Source of the DNA: an uncultured Steroidobacter sp.
GTDB taxonomy: Bacteria; Pseudomonadota; Gammaproteobacteria; Steroidobacterales; Steroidobacteraceae
Assembly: GCA_946478975.1 (NCBI GenBank)
Contig: CAMLEO010000033.1
Span: 1 to 36,566 of the forward strand
DNA length: 36,566 nucleotides
Reading direction: 5' to 3'
In this document: positions 26,136 through 33,327 of the stretch, in pieces
Layout of the letters: each line of letters begins with the position of its first letter
Position numbering within the stretch: position 1 is the first letter of the stretch
Position numbers and translations under genes: made by a program
The notes under the pieces: model-generated
What the model was told of the DNA's origin: nothing
Seen by the model: only the letters and a program-made list of their open reading frames with translations
Databases searched by the model: none

Positions 26136-26842
26136 GAGGTCTGTTTGACTCTCTCTCCAAAAATCGCAGTCCCGATTCTCACCCAGGTCGCGCCCGCGGC
26201 GACTGCGGCTTCGAGATCTGCCGACATGCCCATTGATAATGTGTCGAGCGCGAATCCGCTCTCCACCAGGCGACGCTGACACGCTGCCAGCTGTTCGAAC
26301 AGCGCACGCTGTTCTTCGAACGTATCCCGCGGCGGCGGAATGCACATCAAGCCACGCAGTTTCAGTTTTGGCAGCTTCGCCACGCTTTGCGCGAGGTCCA
26401 GCAGCTGCTCCGGCGGCACGCCGCCTTTGCCGGGTTCGTCCGCCAGGCTCACCTGCAGACATATATTCAATGGCGGCGCGTAATGCGGACGCTGATCGTT
26501 CAGGCGGACGGCGATCCGTTCGCGGTCCAGTGTGTGGACCCAGTGAAAGTGTTCCGCGATGGTGCGTGTCTTGTTGGCCTGAAGCTGACCGGTGAAATGC
26601 CACGTCAGCGACAGGTCGGCGAGCGCCTGGATCTTGGGCAGCGCCTCTTGCAGGTAATTCTCACCAAAGTCGCGCTGGCCAAAGCCCGCGACCGTGCGTA
26701 GGGCAGTTGCCGGGTGGCCCTTACTGATTGCGACCAAACCGACGGAATCGCACAGTCGGCCCGATTTCGTCGCCGCGGTTGCGATGCGTTTCCGGGTCTC
26801 TTCCCAGTTCTGCCGTAAATTTTGCGATGCCCCAGTAATCAT
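26132..26842 (-). CDS. yggS: PLP homeostasis protein (YggS/PLPBP family)
   Basis: The 236-residue product is a YggS-type fold-III PLP-binding protein. LVAISKGHP carries the PLP lysine (Lys41). FGENYLQEALPK, WHFTGQLQANK, RGLMCIPPP and LSMGMSADLEAAV followed by TWVRIGTAIFG are the family signatures. It buffers pyridoxal 5'-phosphate and affects amino-acid metabolism, which suits its coupling to proC. The start at ATG 26842 gives the usual short N-terminus before the first helix; ATG 26887 is an alternative and neither has a strong ribosome-binding site. It heads the leftward operon and diverges from pilT. Confidence 0.93.
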   Translation of the reverse strand: MITGASQNLRQNWEETRKRIATAATKSGRLCDSVGLVAISKGHPATALRTVAGFGQRDFGENYLQEALPKIQALADLSLTWHFTGQLQANKTRTIAEHFHWVHTLDRERIAVRLNDQRPHYAPPLNICLQVSLADEPGKGGVPPEQLLDLAQSVAKLPKLKLRGLMCIPPPRDTFEEQRALFEQLAACQRRLVESGFALDTLSMGMSADLEAAVAAGATWVRIGTAIFGERVKQTS

Positions 26843-26994
26843 CGTGAGTGCCACGGTGTCAGCCGAAATCTGCGGACCGGTTAACATATTGAGCCCGATA
26901 TCGCTGTTTTATACTGCCGCACGCTCACCTTTTTGCGCCCGCCCGAGCCGCGCCTGCCACGCGGGCTAAGCATTTCGAGCTGAAGGAAAGATTC

Positions 26995-28035
26995 ATGGCC
27001 GTTGATATCGCGCAGCTGTTGGCCTTCGCCGTCAAGAACAACGCCTCCGACTTGCATCTGTCGGCCGGGGTGCCGCCGATGATTCGGGTCGACGGCGACA
27101 TGAAGCGCGTGAACATGCCGGCGCTGACTCATAAAGAAGTACACAGCATGGTGTACGACATTATGAATGACAAGCAGCGCAAGGCTTACGAAGAGTTCTA
27201 CGAGACCGACTTTTCCTTCGAGATTCCCAAGCTGGCGCGCTTCCGCGTCAACGCGTTCAACCAGAGCCGGGGCGCGGCGGCGGTGTTTCGAACCATTCCG
27301 TCGCTGATCATGTCGCTCGACGATTTGAACGCGCCGAAGATTTTTAAAGACCTGGCGATGCAGCCGCGCGGCCTGGTGCTGGTCACCGGCCCGACCGGCT
27401 CGGGCAAGTCCACGACCCTGGCCGCGATGGTCAATTACGTGAACGACAACAAGCCCGATCACATCATCACCATCGAAGATCCGATCGAGTTCGTGCACGA
27501 GAGCAAGCGCTCGCTGGTCAATCAGCGCGAAGTGCATCGTGACACGCTCGGCTTCTCCGAAGCGCTGCGCTCGGCGCTGCGCGAAGATCCGGACGTGGTG
27601 CTGGTCGGCGAAATGCGCGACCTGGAAACGATTCGCCTGGCGCTGACCGCGGCGGAAACCGGCCACCTGGTGTTCGGCACTCTGCACACGAGCTCGGCGG
27701 CCAAGACCATCGACCGCATCGTCGACGTGTTTCCGTCGGCGGAAAAGGAGATGGTGCGGACGATGCTGTCCGAATCGCTGCGCGCGGCGATTTCACAGAC
27801 GCTGCTCAAGCGCATCGGCGGCGGCCGCGTCGCGGCCCACGAAATCATGATCGGCACGCCGGCGATCCGAAACCTGATCCGCGAAGGCAAGATCGCGCAG
27901 ATGTATTCGTCGATTCAAACCGGCCAGAAAGACGGCATGCAGACGCTCGATCAATGTCTGACCGAACTGCTGCAGAAGGGCGTCGTCACCAAGGAAGAAG
28001 CGCGCTTCCGCGCTCAAAACAAAGACGCGTTTTGA
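26995..28035 (+). CDS. pilT: Type IV pilus retraction ATPase PilT
   Basis: The 346-residue product matches PilT in full. It has an N-terminal PAS-like domain, Walker A GPTGSGKST at residues 132-140, the Asp box (TIEDPIEFVH), Walker B LVGEMRD, the His box (TGHLVFGTLHTSSA) and the PilT-specific motif AIRNLIREGK. It is the hexameric cytoplasmic motor that disassembles type IV pili for twitching motility and DNA uptake. GAAGGAAAG lies 5 bp before the ATG. It is the first gene of a run of three PilT/PilU-type ATPases, divergent from yggS, as in Pseudomonas. Confidence 0.97.
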   Translation: MAVDIAQLLAFAVKNNASDLHLSAGVPPMIRVDGDMKRVNMPALTHKEVHSMVYDIMNDKQRKAYEEFYETDFSFEIPKLARFRVNAFNQSRGAAAVFRTIPSLIMSLDDLNAPKIFKDLAMQPRGLVLVTGPTGSGKSTTLAAMVNYVNDNKPDHIITIEDPIEFVHESKRSLVNQREVHRDTLGFSEALRSALREDPDVVLVGEMRDLETIRLALTAAETGHLVFGTLHTSSAAKTIDRIVDVFPSAEKEMVRTMLSESLRAAISQTLLKRIGGGRVAAHEIMIGTPAIRNLIREGKIAQMYSSIQTGQKDGMQTLDQCLTELLQKGVVTKEEARFRAQNKDAF

Positions 28036-28067
28036 CGCGACACCAGGCCGAACTCGAGGTTGCGACA

Positions 28068-29231
28068 ATGGAACGCGAACAAGCTATTAAACTGATGCAG
28101 GACCTGCTCAAGCGCGTCGTCGACCGCAAGGGCTCGGACCTGTTCATCACCGCGGGCTTTCCGCCTGCCATCAAAGTCGACGGCGAAATTCGCCCGCAGT
28201 CCGAGCGCGTGCTGACGCCGGAGCAGGCCGCGGTGCTGGTTCGTTCCATCATGAACGACAAGCAGACGCGCGATTTCGACGCCAGCAAGGAATGTAACTT
28301 CGCGATCGCGCCGGCCGGCATCGGCCGCTTCCGTGTCAGCGCGTTCGTGCAGCAGGGGCAGATCGGCTGCGTGGTGCGAACCATCAACGCCAAGATCCCG
28401 ACCCTGGAAGAAATGCAGCTGCCGCCCATCCTGCGCGATGTGGTGATGAGCAAGCGCGGCCTGGTGATTCTGGTCGGCGGCACCGGATCGGGTAAGTCGA
28501 CCTCGCTCGCCGCGATGTTGAACTATCGCAACGAGAAGACGCGCGGTCACATCATCACCATCGAAGATCCAGTCGAGTACGTGCACAACCACAAGGGCTG
28601 CGTGGTCACGCACCGCGAAGTCGGCGTGGATTGCGAAAGCTGGCACGTCGCACTCAAGAACACGCTGCGCCAGGCGCCGGACGTGATTCTGATCGGCGAA
28701 ATCCGCGATCGCGACACGATGGAATATGGTATCCAGTTCGCCGAAACCGGCCACCTGGTGCTCGCGACCCTGCACGCGAACAGCGCCAACCAGGCGCTCG
28801 ACCGCATCATCAACTTCTTCCCCGAAGAGCGCCGCGAACAACTGCTGATGGATTTGTCTCTGAACATCCGCGCGCTGATTTCGCAGCGACTGATTCCACG
28901 CGAGTCCGGCAGCGGCCGAATCGCCGCCATGGAAATCATGTTGAACTCGCCGCTGATCGCGGACCTGATCTTCAAGGGCGAAGTCGCAGCAATCAAAGAG
29001 ATCATGGCCAAGTCAAACCGTCTGGGTATGAAGACATTTGACCAATCGCTGTTCGAGCTGTACGAAAGCGGGATAATTTCCTACGAGGACGCGCTGCGTA
29101 ATGCCGACTCGAAGAACGAGGTGCGCCTGCGCATCAAGCTCGAGAGCAAGCGCGAGATGAAGGCGCCGGACGACGGCGGCGATGGCTTGCGGATCATGGA
29201 AGAAGAAACCGAAGGAGTTATTGGCCGGTAA
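28068..29231 (+). CDS. pilU: PilT-dependent retraction ATPase PilU
   Basis: The 387-residue product is a PilU-type ATPase. It has Walker A GGTGSGKST near 137-145, the Asp box IEDPVEYVH, Walker B LIGEIRD and TGHLVLATLHANSANQ. The long C-terminal tail (about 40 residues after SYEDALRNADS) is typical of PilU and absent from PilT. PilU assists PilT in pilus retraction under load. The ATG at 28068 was chosen because homologous residues start with MEREQAIKLMQDLLK; the longer reading overlaps pilT in another frame. It lies 32 bp after pilT. Confidence 0.95.
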   Translation: MEREQAIKLMQDLLKRVVDRKGSDLFITAGFPPAIKVDGEIRPQSERVLTPEQAAVLVRSIMNDKQTRDFDASKECNFAIAPAGIGRFRVSAFVQQGQIGCVVRTINAKIPTLEEMQLPPILRDVVMSKRGLVILVGGTGSGKSTSLAAMLNYRNEKTRGHIITIEDPVEYVHNHKGCVVTHREVGVDCESWHVALKNTLRQAPDVILIGEIRDRDTMEYGIQFAETGHLVLATLHANSANQALDRIINFFPEERREQLLMDLSLNIRALISQRLIPRESGSGRIAAMEIMLNSPLIADLIFKGEVAAIKEIMAKSNRLGMKTFDQSLFELYESGIISYEDALRNADSKNEVRLRIKLESKREMKAPDDGGDGLRIMEEETEGVIGR

Positions 29232-29312
29232 GGAATTGGCGGTTACGGATATGCCCGCGGCGGGAGCCTGAGGCAATCTCACCAGTTAATTGCAATTCTC
29301 CCGGAGATCATC

Positions 29313-30452
29313 ATGGCTGCCGACGGCGAGACGGTCGATAACGAGGTCAGCTCCGCTGACACTGCGTCCACAACGGGTGAGGAGCGCCAGGTCGTCCTCA
29401 ACACCAAGCCGCTGTTCAAGCTGATGGTGGACAAGCGCGCCTCCGATTTGTTCTTTACTTCGTACGCGCCGATCAAGATCAAGATCGAAGGCCAGATCTT
29501 TCCGGTCAACAAACAAATGTTGACGCCGGAAGTGGTGCGCCAGGCGGCCTACGGCCTCATGACCCAGGAACAGATCGACGCCTTCAACGACGAGCTGGAG
29601 ATCGACTTCGCGATTTCCGAGCCGGGCCTCGGGCGCTTCCGCGTCAACGTGTTTCACCAGCGCGGCAATCCCGCGATGGTGCTTCGATATATCACCGCCG
29701 ATATGCCGCGCATCGACGATCTCGGCCTGCCGGAGATCCTGAAAGACCTGATGATGATGAAGCGCGGCCTGCTGCTGATGGTGGGCGCGACCGGTTCGGG
29801 CAAGTCGACCACGCTCGCGGCGATGATCAACTATCGCAACGAGAACTCCTCGGACCACATTATCACCATCGAAGATCCGATCGAGTTCCTGCATTCGAAC
29901 AAGAAGTCCATCATCAATCAGCGCGAAGTCGGCTTGGACACCAAGTCATATGCTCGTGCGCTTCGCAGCGCCATGCGCGCCGCGCCGGACGTGCTGCTGA
30001 TCGGCGAAATTCGCGATCGCGAGACCATGGAGTCGGCGATCATGCTGGCGGGCACCGGCCACCTGGTGCTGGCGACCCTGCATGCGAACAACTCGGCGGA
30101 AACGCTCGATCGCATCATCAATATGTTCCCGCTCGATCAGCACACGCAGATCTTCCTCGACCTGTCGCAGTACCTGCGGGCCATCATCGCGCAGCGCCTG
30201 GTGCCAGGTAAGAACAAGCGCCGCGTCGCTGCGGTCGAGCTGCTGATCAATACACCGCACGTGCAGGAGCTGATCAAGAAGGGCGACGTGCTCGGTGCCA
30301 AAGAAGCGCTGCGCACCAGCTCCGAGAAGGGCATGCAGCACTTCGATACGGCGTTGTACGATCTGTACAAACAAGGCCGCATCACGCTCGAAGACGCGCT
30401 CACCTACGCCGATTCGCGCACCAACCTGGAAGCGAAGATCAACTTCGGTTGA
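29313..30452 (+). CDS. Third PilT/PilU-family ATPase
   Basis: The 379-residue product is a complete PilT/PilU-family ATPase. It has Walker A GATGSGKST at 158-166, the Asp box IEDPIEFLH, Walker B LIGEIRD and a His box (TGHLVLATLHANNSAE). It lacks the PilT motif AIRNLIREGK, having HVQELIKKGDV at that place, and is closer to PilU. It carries an acidic, disordered-looking N-terminus of about 28 residues (MAADGETVDNEVSSADTAST). CCGGAGA 5 bp before the ATG is a good ribosome-binding site. It lies 81 bp after pilU in the same direction. Its function is probably as an additional retraction or assisting motor for type IV pili (inference). Its end overlaps a convergent gene by 14 bp. Confidence 0.92.
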   Translation: MAADGETVDNEVSSADTASTTGEERQVVLNTKPLFKLMVDKRASDLFFTSYAPIKIKIEGQIFPVNKQMLTPEVVRQAAYGLMTQEQIDAFNDELEIDFAISEPGLGRFRVNVFHQRGNPAMVLRYITADMPRIDDLGLPEILKDLMMMKRGLLLMVGATGSGKSTTLAAMINYRNENSSDHIITIEDPIEFLHSNKKSIINQREVGLDTKSYARALRSAMRAAPDVLLIGEIRDRETMESAIMLAGTGHLVLATLHANNSAETLDRIINMFPLDQHTQIFLDLSQYLRAIIAQRLVPGKNKRRVAAVELLINTPHVQELIKKGDVLGAKEALRTSSEKGMQHFDTALYDLYKQGRITLEDALTYADSRTNLEAKINFG

Positions 30453-30849
30453 TTGCGCTCAGGTTCAAGCGGCGGCTGAGCTGTTCCACTGTGCTCAACA
30501 GCTCGGCATCGCCGCGCGCGGTGATGTGAACTTCTTCTAACGTCTCGGGTTCGAGCGCGCTCAGCCATTGCTCAGCCAGCTCGGTCACCGTGCCATCGAA
30601 ACATCCGGGCAATCCAGCCGGGCTGGCAAGGCGGCTCGCGATGCCGAATTCCTCCAGCGCGGGCACACATGCGATCACGCCGTCGGGCATGTGCGGCACC
30701 AGGATCGTCGAAGGCCGTGGCCGGAAAGCAAATGTTTCGGCGCCAAACAACACCAGCACTTTTGCGGTGCTGAGGTTCATGGCAGCGCGGACGATCTCAT
30801 CGTAGCCGGCGCTGGTTGCAATCAGCAGATCGATGCGTGCTGAGGACAT
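30439..30849 (-). CDS. Small protein of unknown function downstream of pyrB
   Basis: The 136-residue product begins 3 bp after the pyrB stop in the same direction, so it is likely co-transcribed. Its end overlaps the convergent third PilT-like gene by 14 bp. The sequence alternates hydrophobic strands and helices (RIDLLIATSAGYDEIVRAAM, AKVLVLFGAETFAFR, MPDGVIACVPALEEFGIA), suggesting a small alpha/beta fold. A faint resemblance to DsrE-like proteins is possible, but I cannot confirm it. No signal peptide or membrane segment is present. In Pseudomonas the corresponding place after pyrB is held by a pyrC-like gene, which this is not. Confidence 0.62.
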   Translation of the reverse strand: MSSARIDLLIATSAGYDEIVRAAMNLSTAKVLVLFGAETFAFRPRPSTILVPHMPDGVIACVPALEEFGIASRLASPAGLPGCFDGTVTELAEQWLSALEPETLEEVHITARGDAELLSTVEQLSRRLNLSAINRS

Positions 30850-30852
30850 CCG

Positions 30853-31842
30853 TTACTGGAAGTGCCGCCGCGCCTGCACGTTGCGAGCGATGGTTGCGAG
30901 CACGGCCATGCGCACGGCGACGCCATTCGTGACCTGGCGTTGAATCACCGACTGCGGACCGTCGGCAACGGCACTGGCGATTTCGACATCGCGATTCATC
31001 GGGCCCGGATGCATGACGATTGCGCCGGCGCGTGCTTTGGCCATGCGCTCGGCGGTGATGCCGAACGTGCGGTGATACGTGCTTTCGTCGGGAATCTGCG
31101 CGCCGCTGATGCGTTCGCGCTGAATGCGCAGCGCCATCACGACGTCGACGCCCGTGACCGCGCGATCGATGTCGGTGAATCGTTGTGCGCCTTCGAACTC
31201 ATGAGCGGGCGGCATCAACTCTTCCGGCGCGGCGATGCGCAGCTCTTCCACACCGAGCGTCGTGAACGCACGCCATGCGGAGCGCGCGACGCGCGAGTGA
31301 CTGATGTCGCCGGCGATCAGAATCTTCAACTTGCTGAAATCGCCTTTCGCCTGGCGCACGGTCAGTGCATCGAGCAGCCCTTGCGTCGGATGTGACAGAT
31401 GCGCTTCGCCGGCGTTGAGAATACAAACATGCGGAGCGACGTAGCGTGCGACGTAGGCGGGCAGGCCCGGCTCGGCGTCGCGCATCACCAGGATGTCGGC
31501 GAGCATCGCCTGCAGGGTGTAGATGGTATCGAGCACCGTCTCGCCTTTGACGCGCGAGGACGTTTGCATATCCAGGTTCACCACCTCGGCCCCGAGCCGC
31601 TGAGCCGCGAGCTCGAACGACACGCGCGTGCGGGTGCTGGGCTCGAAGAACAAGTTGGCGACCGTATGTCCTGCCAATGTCTGGTCCCGGGCGGCGAGGT
31701 CGCCGGGGGAGCGAACATAAAACTGCGCCAGGTCCAGCAACGAGAGGATTTCGTCGCGGCTCAGGCCGTCCAGGGTGATCAGGTGTCGCAGCCGCCCTTC
31801 GGCGTCGCGCTGGATTTGCGCGCTGTGGTCGTTGGTCGTCAT
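30853..31842 (-). CDS. pyrB: Aspartate carbamoyltransferase catalytic subunit
   Basis: The 329-residue product matches PyrB. It has the carbamoyl-phosphate site FFEPSTRTRVSFE near residues 64-76, SSRVKGETVLDT, NAGEAHLSHPTQGLLDA, DISHSRVARS and VMHPGPMNRDVEI. It condenses aspartate and carbamoyl phosphate in the second step of pyrimidine synthesis. The ATG at 31842 (MTTNDHSAQIQRD) gives the usual length; the extension to 31920 adds arginine-rich non-homologous residues. No pyrI or pyrR lies nearby, and the gene after it is not pyrC. Confidence 0.96.
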   Translation of the reverse strand: MTTNDHSAQIQRDAEGRLRHLITLDGLSRDEILSLLDLAQFYVRSPGDLAARDQTLAGHTVANLFFEPSTRTRVSFELAAQRLGAEVVNLDMQTSSRVKGETVLDTIYTLQAMLADILVMRDAEPGLPAYVARYVAPHVCILNAGEAHLSHPTQGLLDALTVRQAKGDFSKLKILIAGDISHSRVARSAWRAFTTLGVEELRIAAPEELMPPAHEFEGAQRFTDIDRAVTGVDVVMALRIQRERISGAQIPDESTYHRTFGITAERMAKARAGAIVMHPGPMNRDVEIASAVADGPQSVIQRQVTNGVAVRMAVLATIARNVQARRHFQ

Positions 31843-31898
31843 AGCGGGGCGCGATTGTAGTCCAAGGCCGGCCCGGTCGGCACGCCTCCCGCGAGAGA

Positions 31899-31925
31899 CC
31901 GGCTTGCGAGGCTGCCGCAAGCCGG
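31899..31925. terminator. Hairpin downstream of the small secreted-protein gene
   Basis: CCGGCTTGCG and CGCAAGCCGG form a perfect 10-bp stem around a 7-nt loop, 20 bp beyond the stop of the gene at 31945-32346 and before pyrB. No T-run follows on the minus strand, so it may be a factor-dependent or processing structure, or a pyrB leader element. Confidence 0.45.
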
Positions 31926-31944
31926 CCGGTTCCGATGCGGCCGT

Positions 31945-32346
31945 TCAATCTGCGGTCGGGCGCGGGCAGATCACCGCGTACTCCACGTCTTTGATCTCGA
32001 TGCCGGCGCGGTTGGCGGGCGTGTCGACCGCGCCGAGAAACGTCAGCACTTTGCCCTCCAGGTCGGCCACCGTCGTCGGGTTGTCGATCACCTTGATGTC
32101 CAGGTCCGTCTTTTTCGGCACGGCGTCGAGCGCGGCCTGGTCGCCGTCCACCTCGGCCTTCAGCTTGTCGACGATCTGGAAAATGATCTTGTCCATGTGG
32201 GCGGTCCGGATCACGACGCCGGCAGCGGTGACGGCGCACGGCACGACGGCGGGCCGGCCGACCCCATCGACCGGAGGTACAGCCGCCTGCGTCAGCAGCG
32301 GCAGCGAGACGCAACCGGCCATTAGTAACAAACGTGAATTCAACAT
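31945..32346 (-). CDS. Small exported protein of unknown function
   Basis: The 133-residue product starts at ATG 32346 behind GAGGAG. The longer reading to 32490 lacks a ribosome-binding site and overlaps the divergent regulator start. A signal peptide (MLNSRLLLMAGCVSLPLLTQA) is clear; the Cys within it is not placed as a lipobox, so a soluble periplasmic form is favoured. The mature part holds two cysteines (VVPCAVT and YAVICPRP) near its ends, probably disulfide-linked. Its alternating pattern includes DLDIKVIDNPTTVADLEGKV. No family is recognised. It diverges from the LuxR-type regulator, which may control it (inference). Confidence 0.75.
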   Translation of the reverse strand: MLNSRLLLMAGCVSLPLLTQAAVPPVDGVGRPAVVPCAVTAAGVVIRTAHMDKIIFQIVDKLKAEVDGDQAALDAVPKKTDLDIKVIDNPTTVADLEGKVLTFLGAVDTPANRAGIEIKDVEYAVICPRPTAD

Positions 32347-32489
32347 GAGCGTACTCCTCGATTGCTGGTTGGATGTGAGTTGCATGCACCGACGTCCGAT
32401 GGTTGCTGATGTCAGTGCGCCTCTAGCATCGAATCGCGGTGGCAGGGCGGCAATGACGTAAAAGCACCAACTGCATCGAGGAGACGCCA

Positions 32490-33320
32490 ATGACGGCGGG
32501 GCGTGACGAGCGCCTGAGACTCAAGGACGTGCGCTCCATCTATCGTTTGCTCGGCGAATGCACCGAACTCGGGTGCGAGCCTGCGACATGGCGCATGCAT
32601 ATGCTGGAAGGTCTGCGTGTGCTCACCGGCGCGCAGCTCGCGTTATATATGCACATTCACGATCTGAGCGGGCCGCAAGAACGGCTCAGCGAGCCGTTGA
32701 GTTCGGGCTTTCTGGATGATTCGCACGTGCGGCTGTGGCTGCACTATCAAGAAAACAAAGCTCATCGCGACGATCCGTTTCATGTGAGCTATTACCGCGG
32801 CTTCGACGGCTCCCTGCGCACGCGCAGTCTCGATTCAGTGCTGGATCAAAAGCAGTGGCTGGGATCGATGCATTACAACGAATACGTGCGGCCGTGCGGC
32901 TTGAACGATCGGATCGCGTCGTCGTTGCGATTGCCGGGAAAGGATGCGATCCAGGCCATCGTTCTGCATCGGGCCGCTGCCGATGGCAAGTACTCGCGCC
33001 GCGCGGTGCGTTTGATTCGCGTGTTTCATCACGAGCTGAGCATGGCGCTCGGCACGCGGCTGGAGATGACATCGCCGGAGAATGCGGAGCCGCTGCCGGC
33101 GAGGCTGCGTGATGTTTTAGAAGGCCTGGTGCGAGGAGAGGCAGAGAAACAAATCGCGCGGCGACTGGGCTTGAGCCCGAACACAGTCAATCGACACGTG
33201 CAGCGCTTGTATCGACGCTTCGAGGTGCGCAGCCGCGGCGAGCTGATGTTTCAGCTGTTGAATGCGCCCAAAGAAAGGGCGAGGTTGGAAACCAACCTCG
33301 CCCGGATGGGTCGCGACTAG
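32490..33320 (+). CDS. LuxR-family transcriptional regulator
   Basis: The 276-residue product ends in a LuxR/GerE-type helix-turn-helix at about residues 203-262 (RLRDVLEGLVRGEAEKQIAR, LGLSPNTVNRHVQRLYRRF). The N-terminal 200 residues show no receiver Asp pattern and no clear autoinducer-binding signature. The segment around RIASSLRLPGKDAIQAIVLH resembles GAF/PAS-like sensor folds, but the ligand is unknown. GAGGAG lies about 7 bp before the ATG. It diverges from the small exported protein and converges with the DUF4394 lipoprotein gene. Its last codons contain the terminator hairpin of that convergent gene. Confidence 0.88.
   Translation: MTAGRDERLRLKDVRSIYRLLGECTELGCEPATWRMHMLEGLRVLTGAQLALYMHIHDLSGPQERLSEPLSSGFLDDSHVRLWLHYQENKAHRDDPFHVSYYRGFDGSLRTRSLDSVLDQKQWLGSMHYNEYVRPCGLNDRIASSLRLPGKDAIQAIVLHRAAADGKYSRRAVRLIRVFHHELSMALGTRLEMTSPENAEPLPARLRDVLEGLVRGEAEKQIARRLGLSPNTVNRHVQRLYRRFEVRSRGELMFQLLNAPKERARLETNLARMGRD
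33270..33303 (-). terminator. Intrinsic terminator of the DUF4394 gene, inside the luxR coding end
   Basis: Read on the minus strand, GGGCGAGGTTGG, loop TTT, CCAACCTCGCCC is a perfect 12-bp stem followed by TTTCTTT. It lies 25 bp beyond the stop of the leftward lipoprotein gene but within the last 17 codons of the convergent regulator. On the plus strand no T-run follows. Confidence 0.82.
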
Positions 33321-33327
33321 CGAACGA

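Noticed and set aside
26881..26915. Sigma-70 promoter for pilT with TTGAGC and TATACT
   Set aside because: The -10-like hexamer is good but spacing to the only plausible -35 is 15 bp, too weak to annotate.
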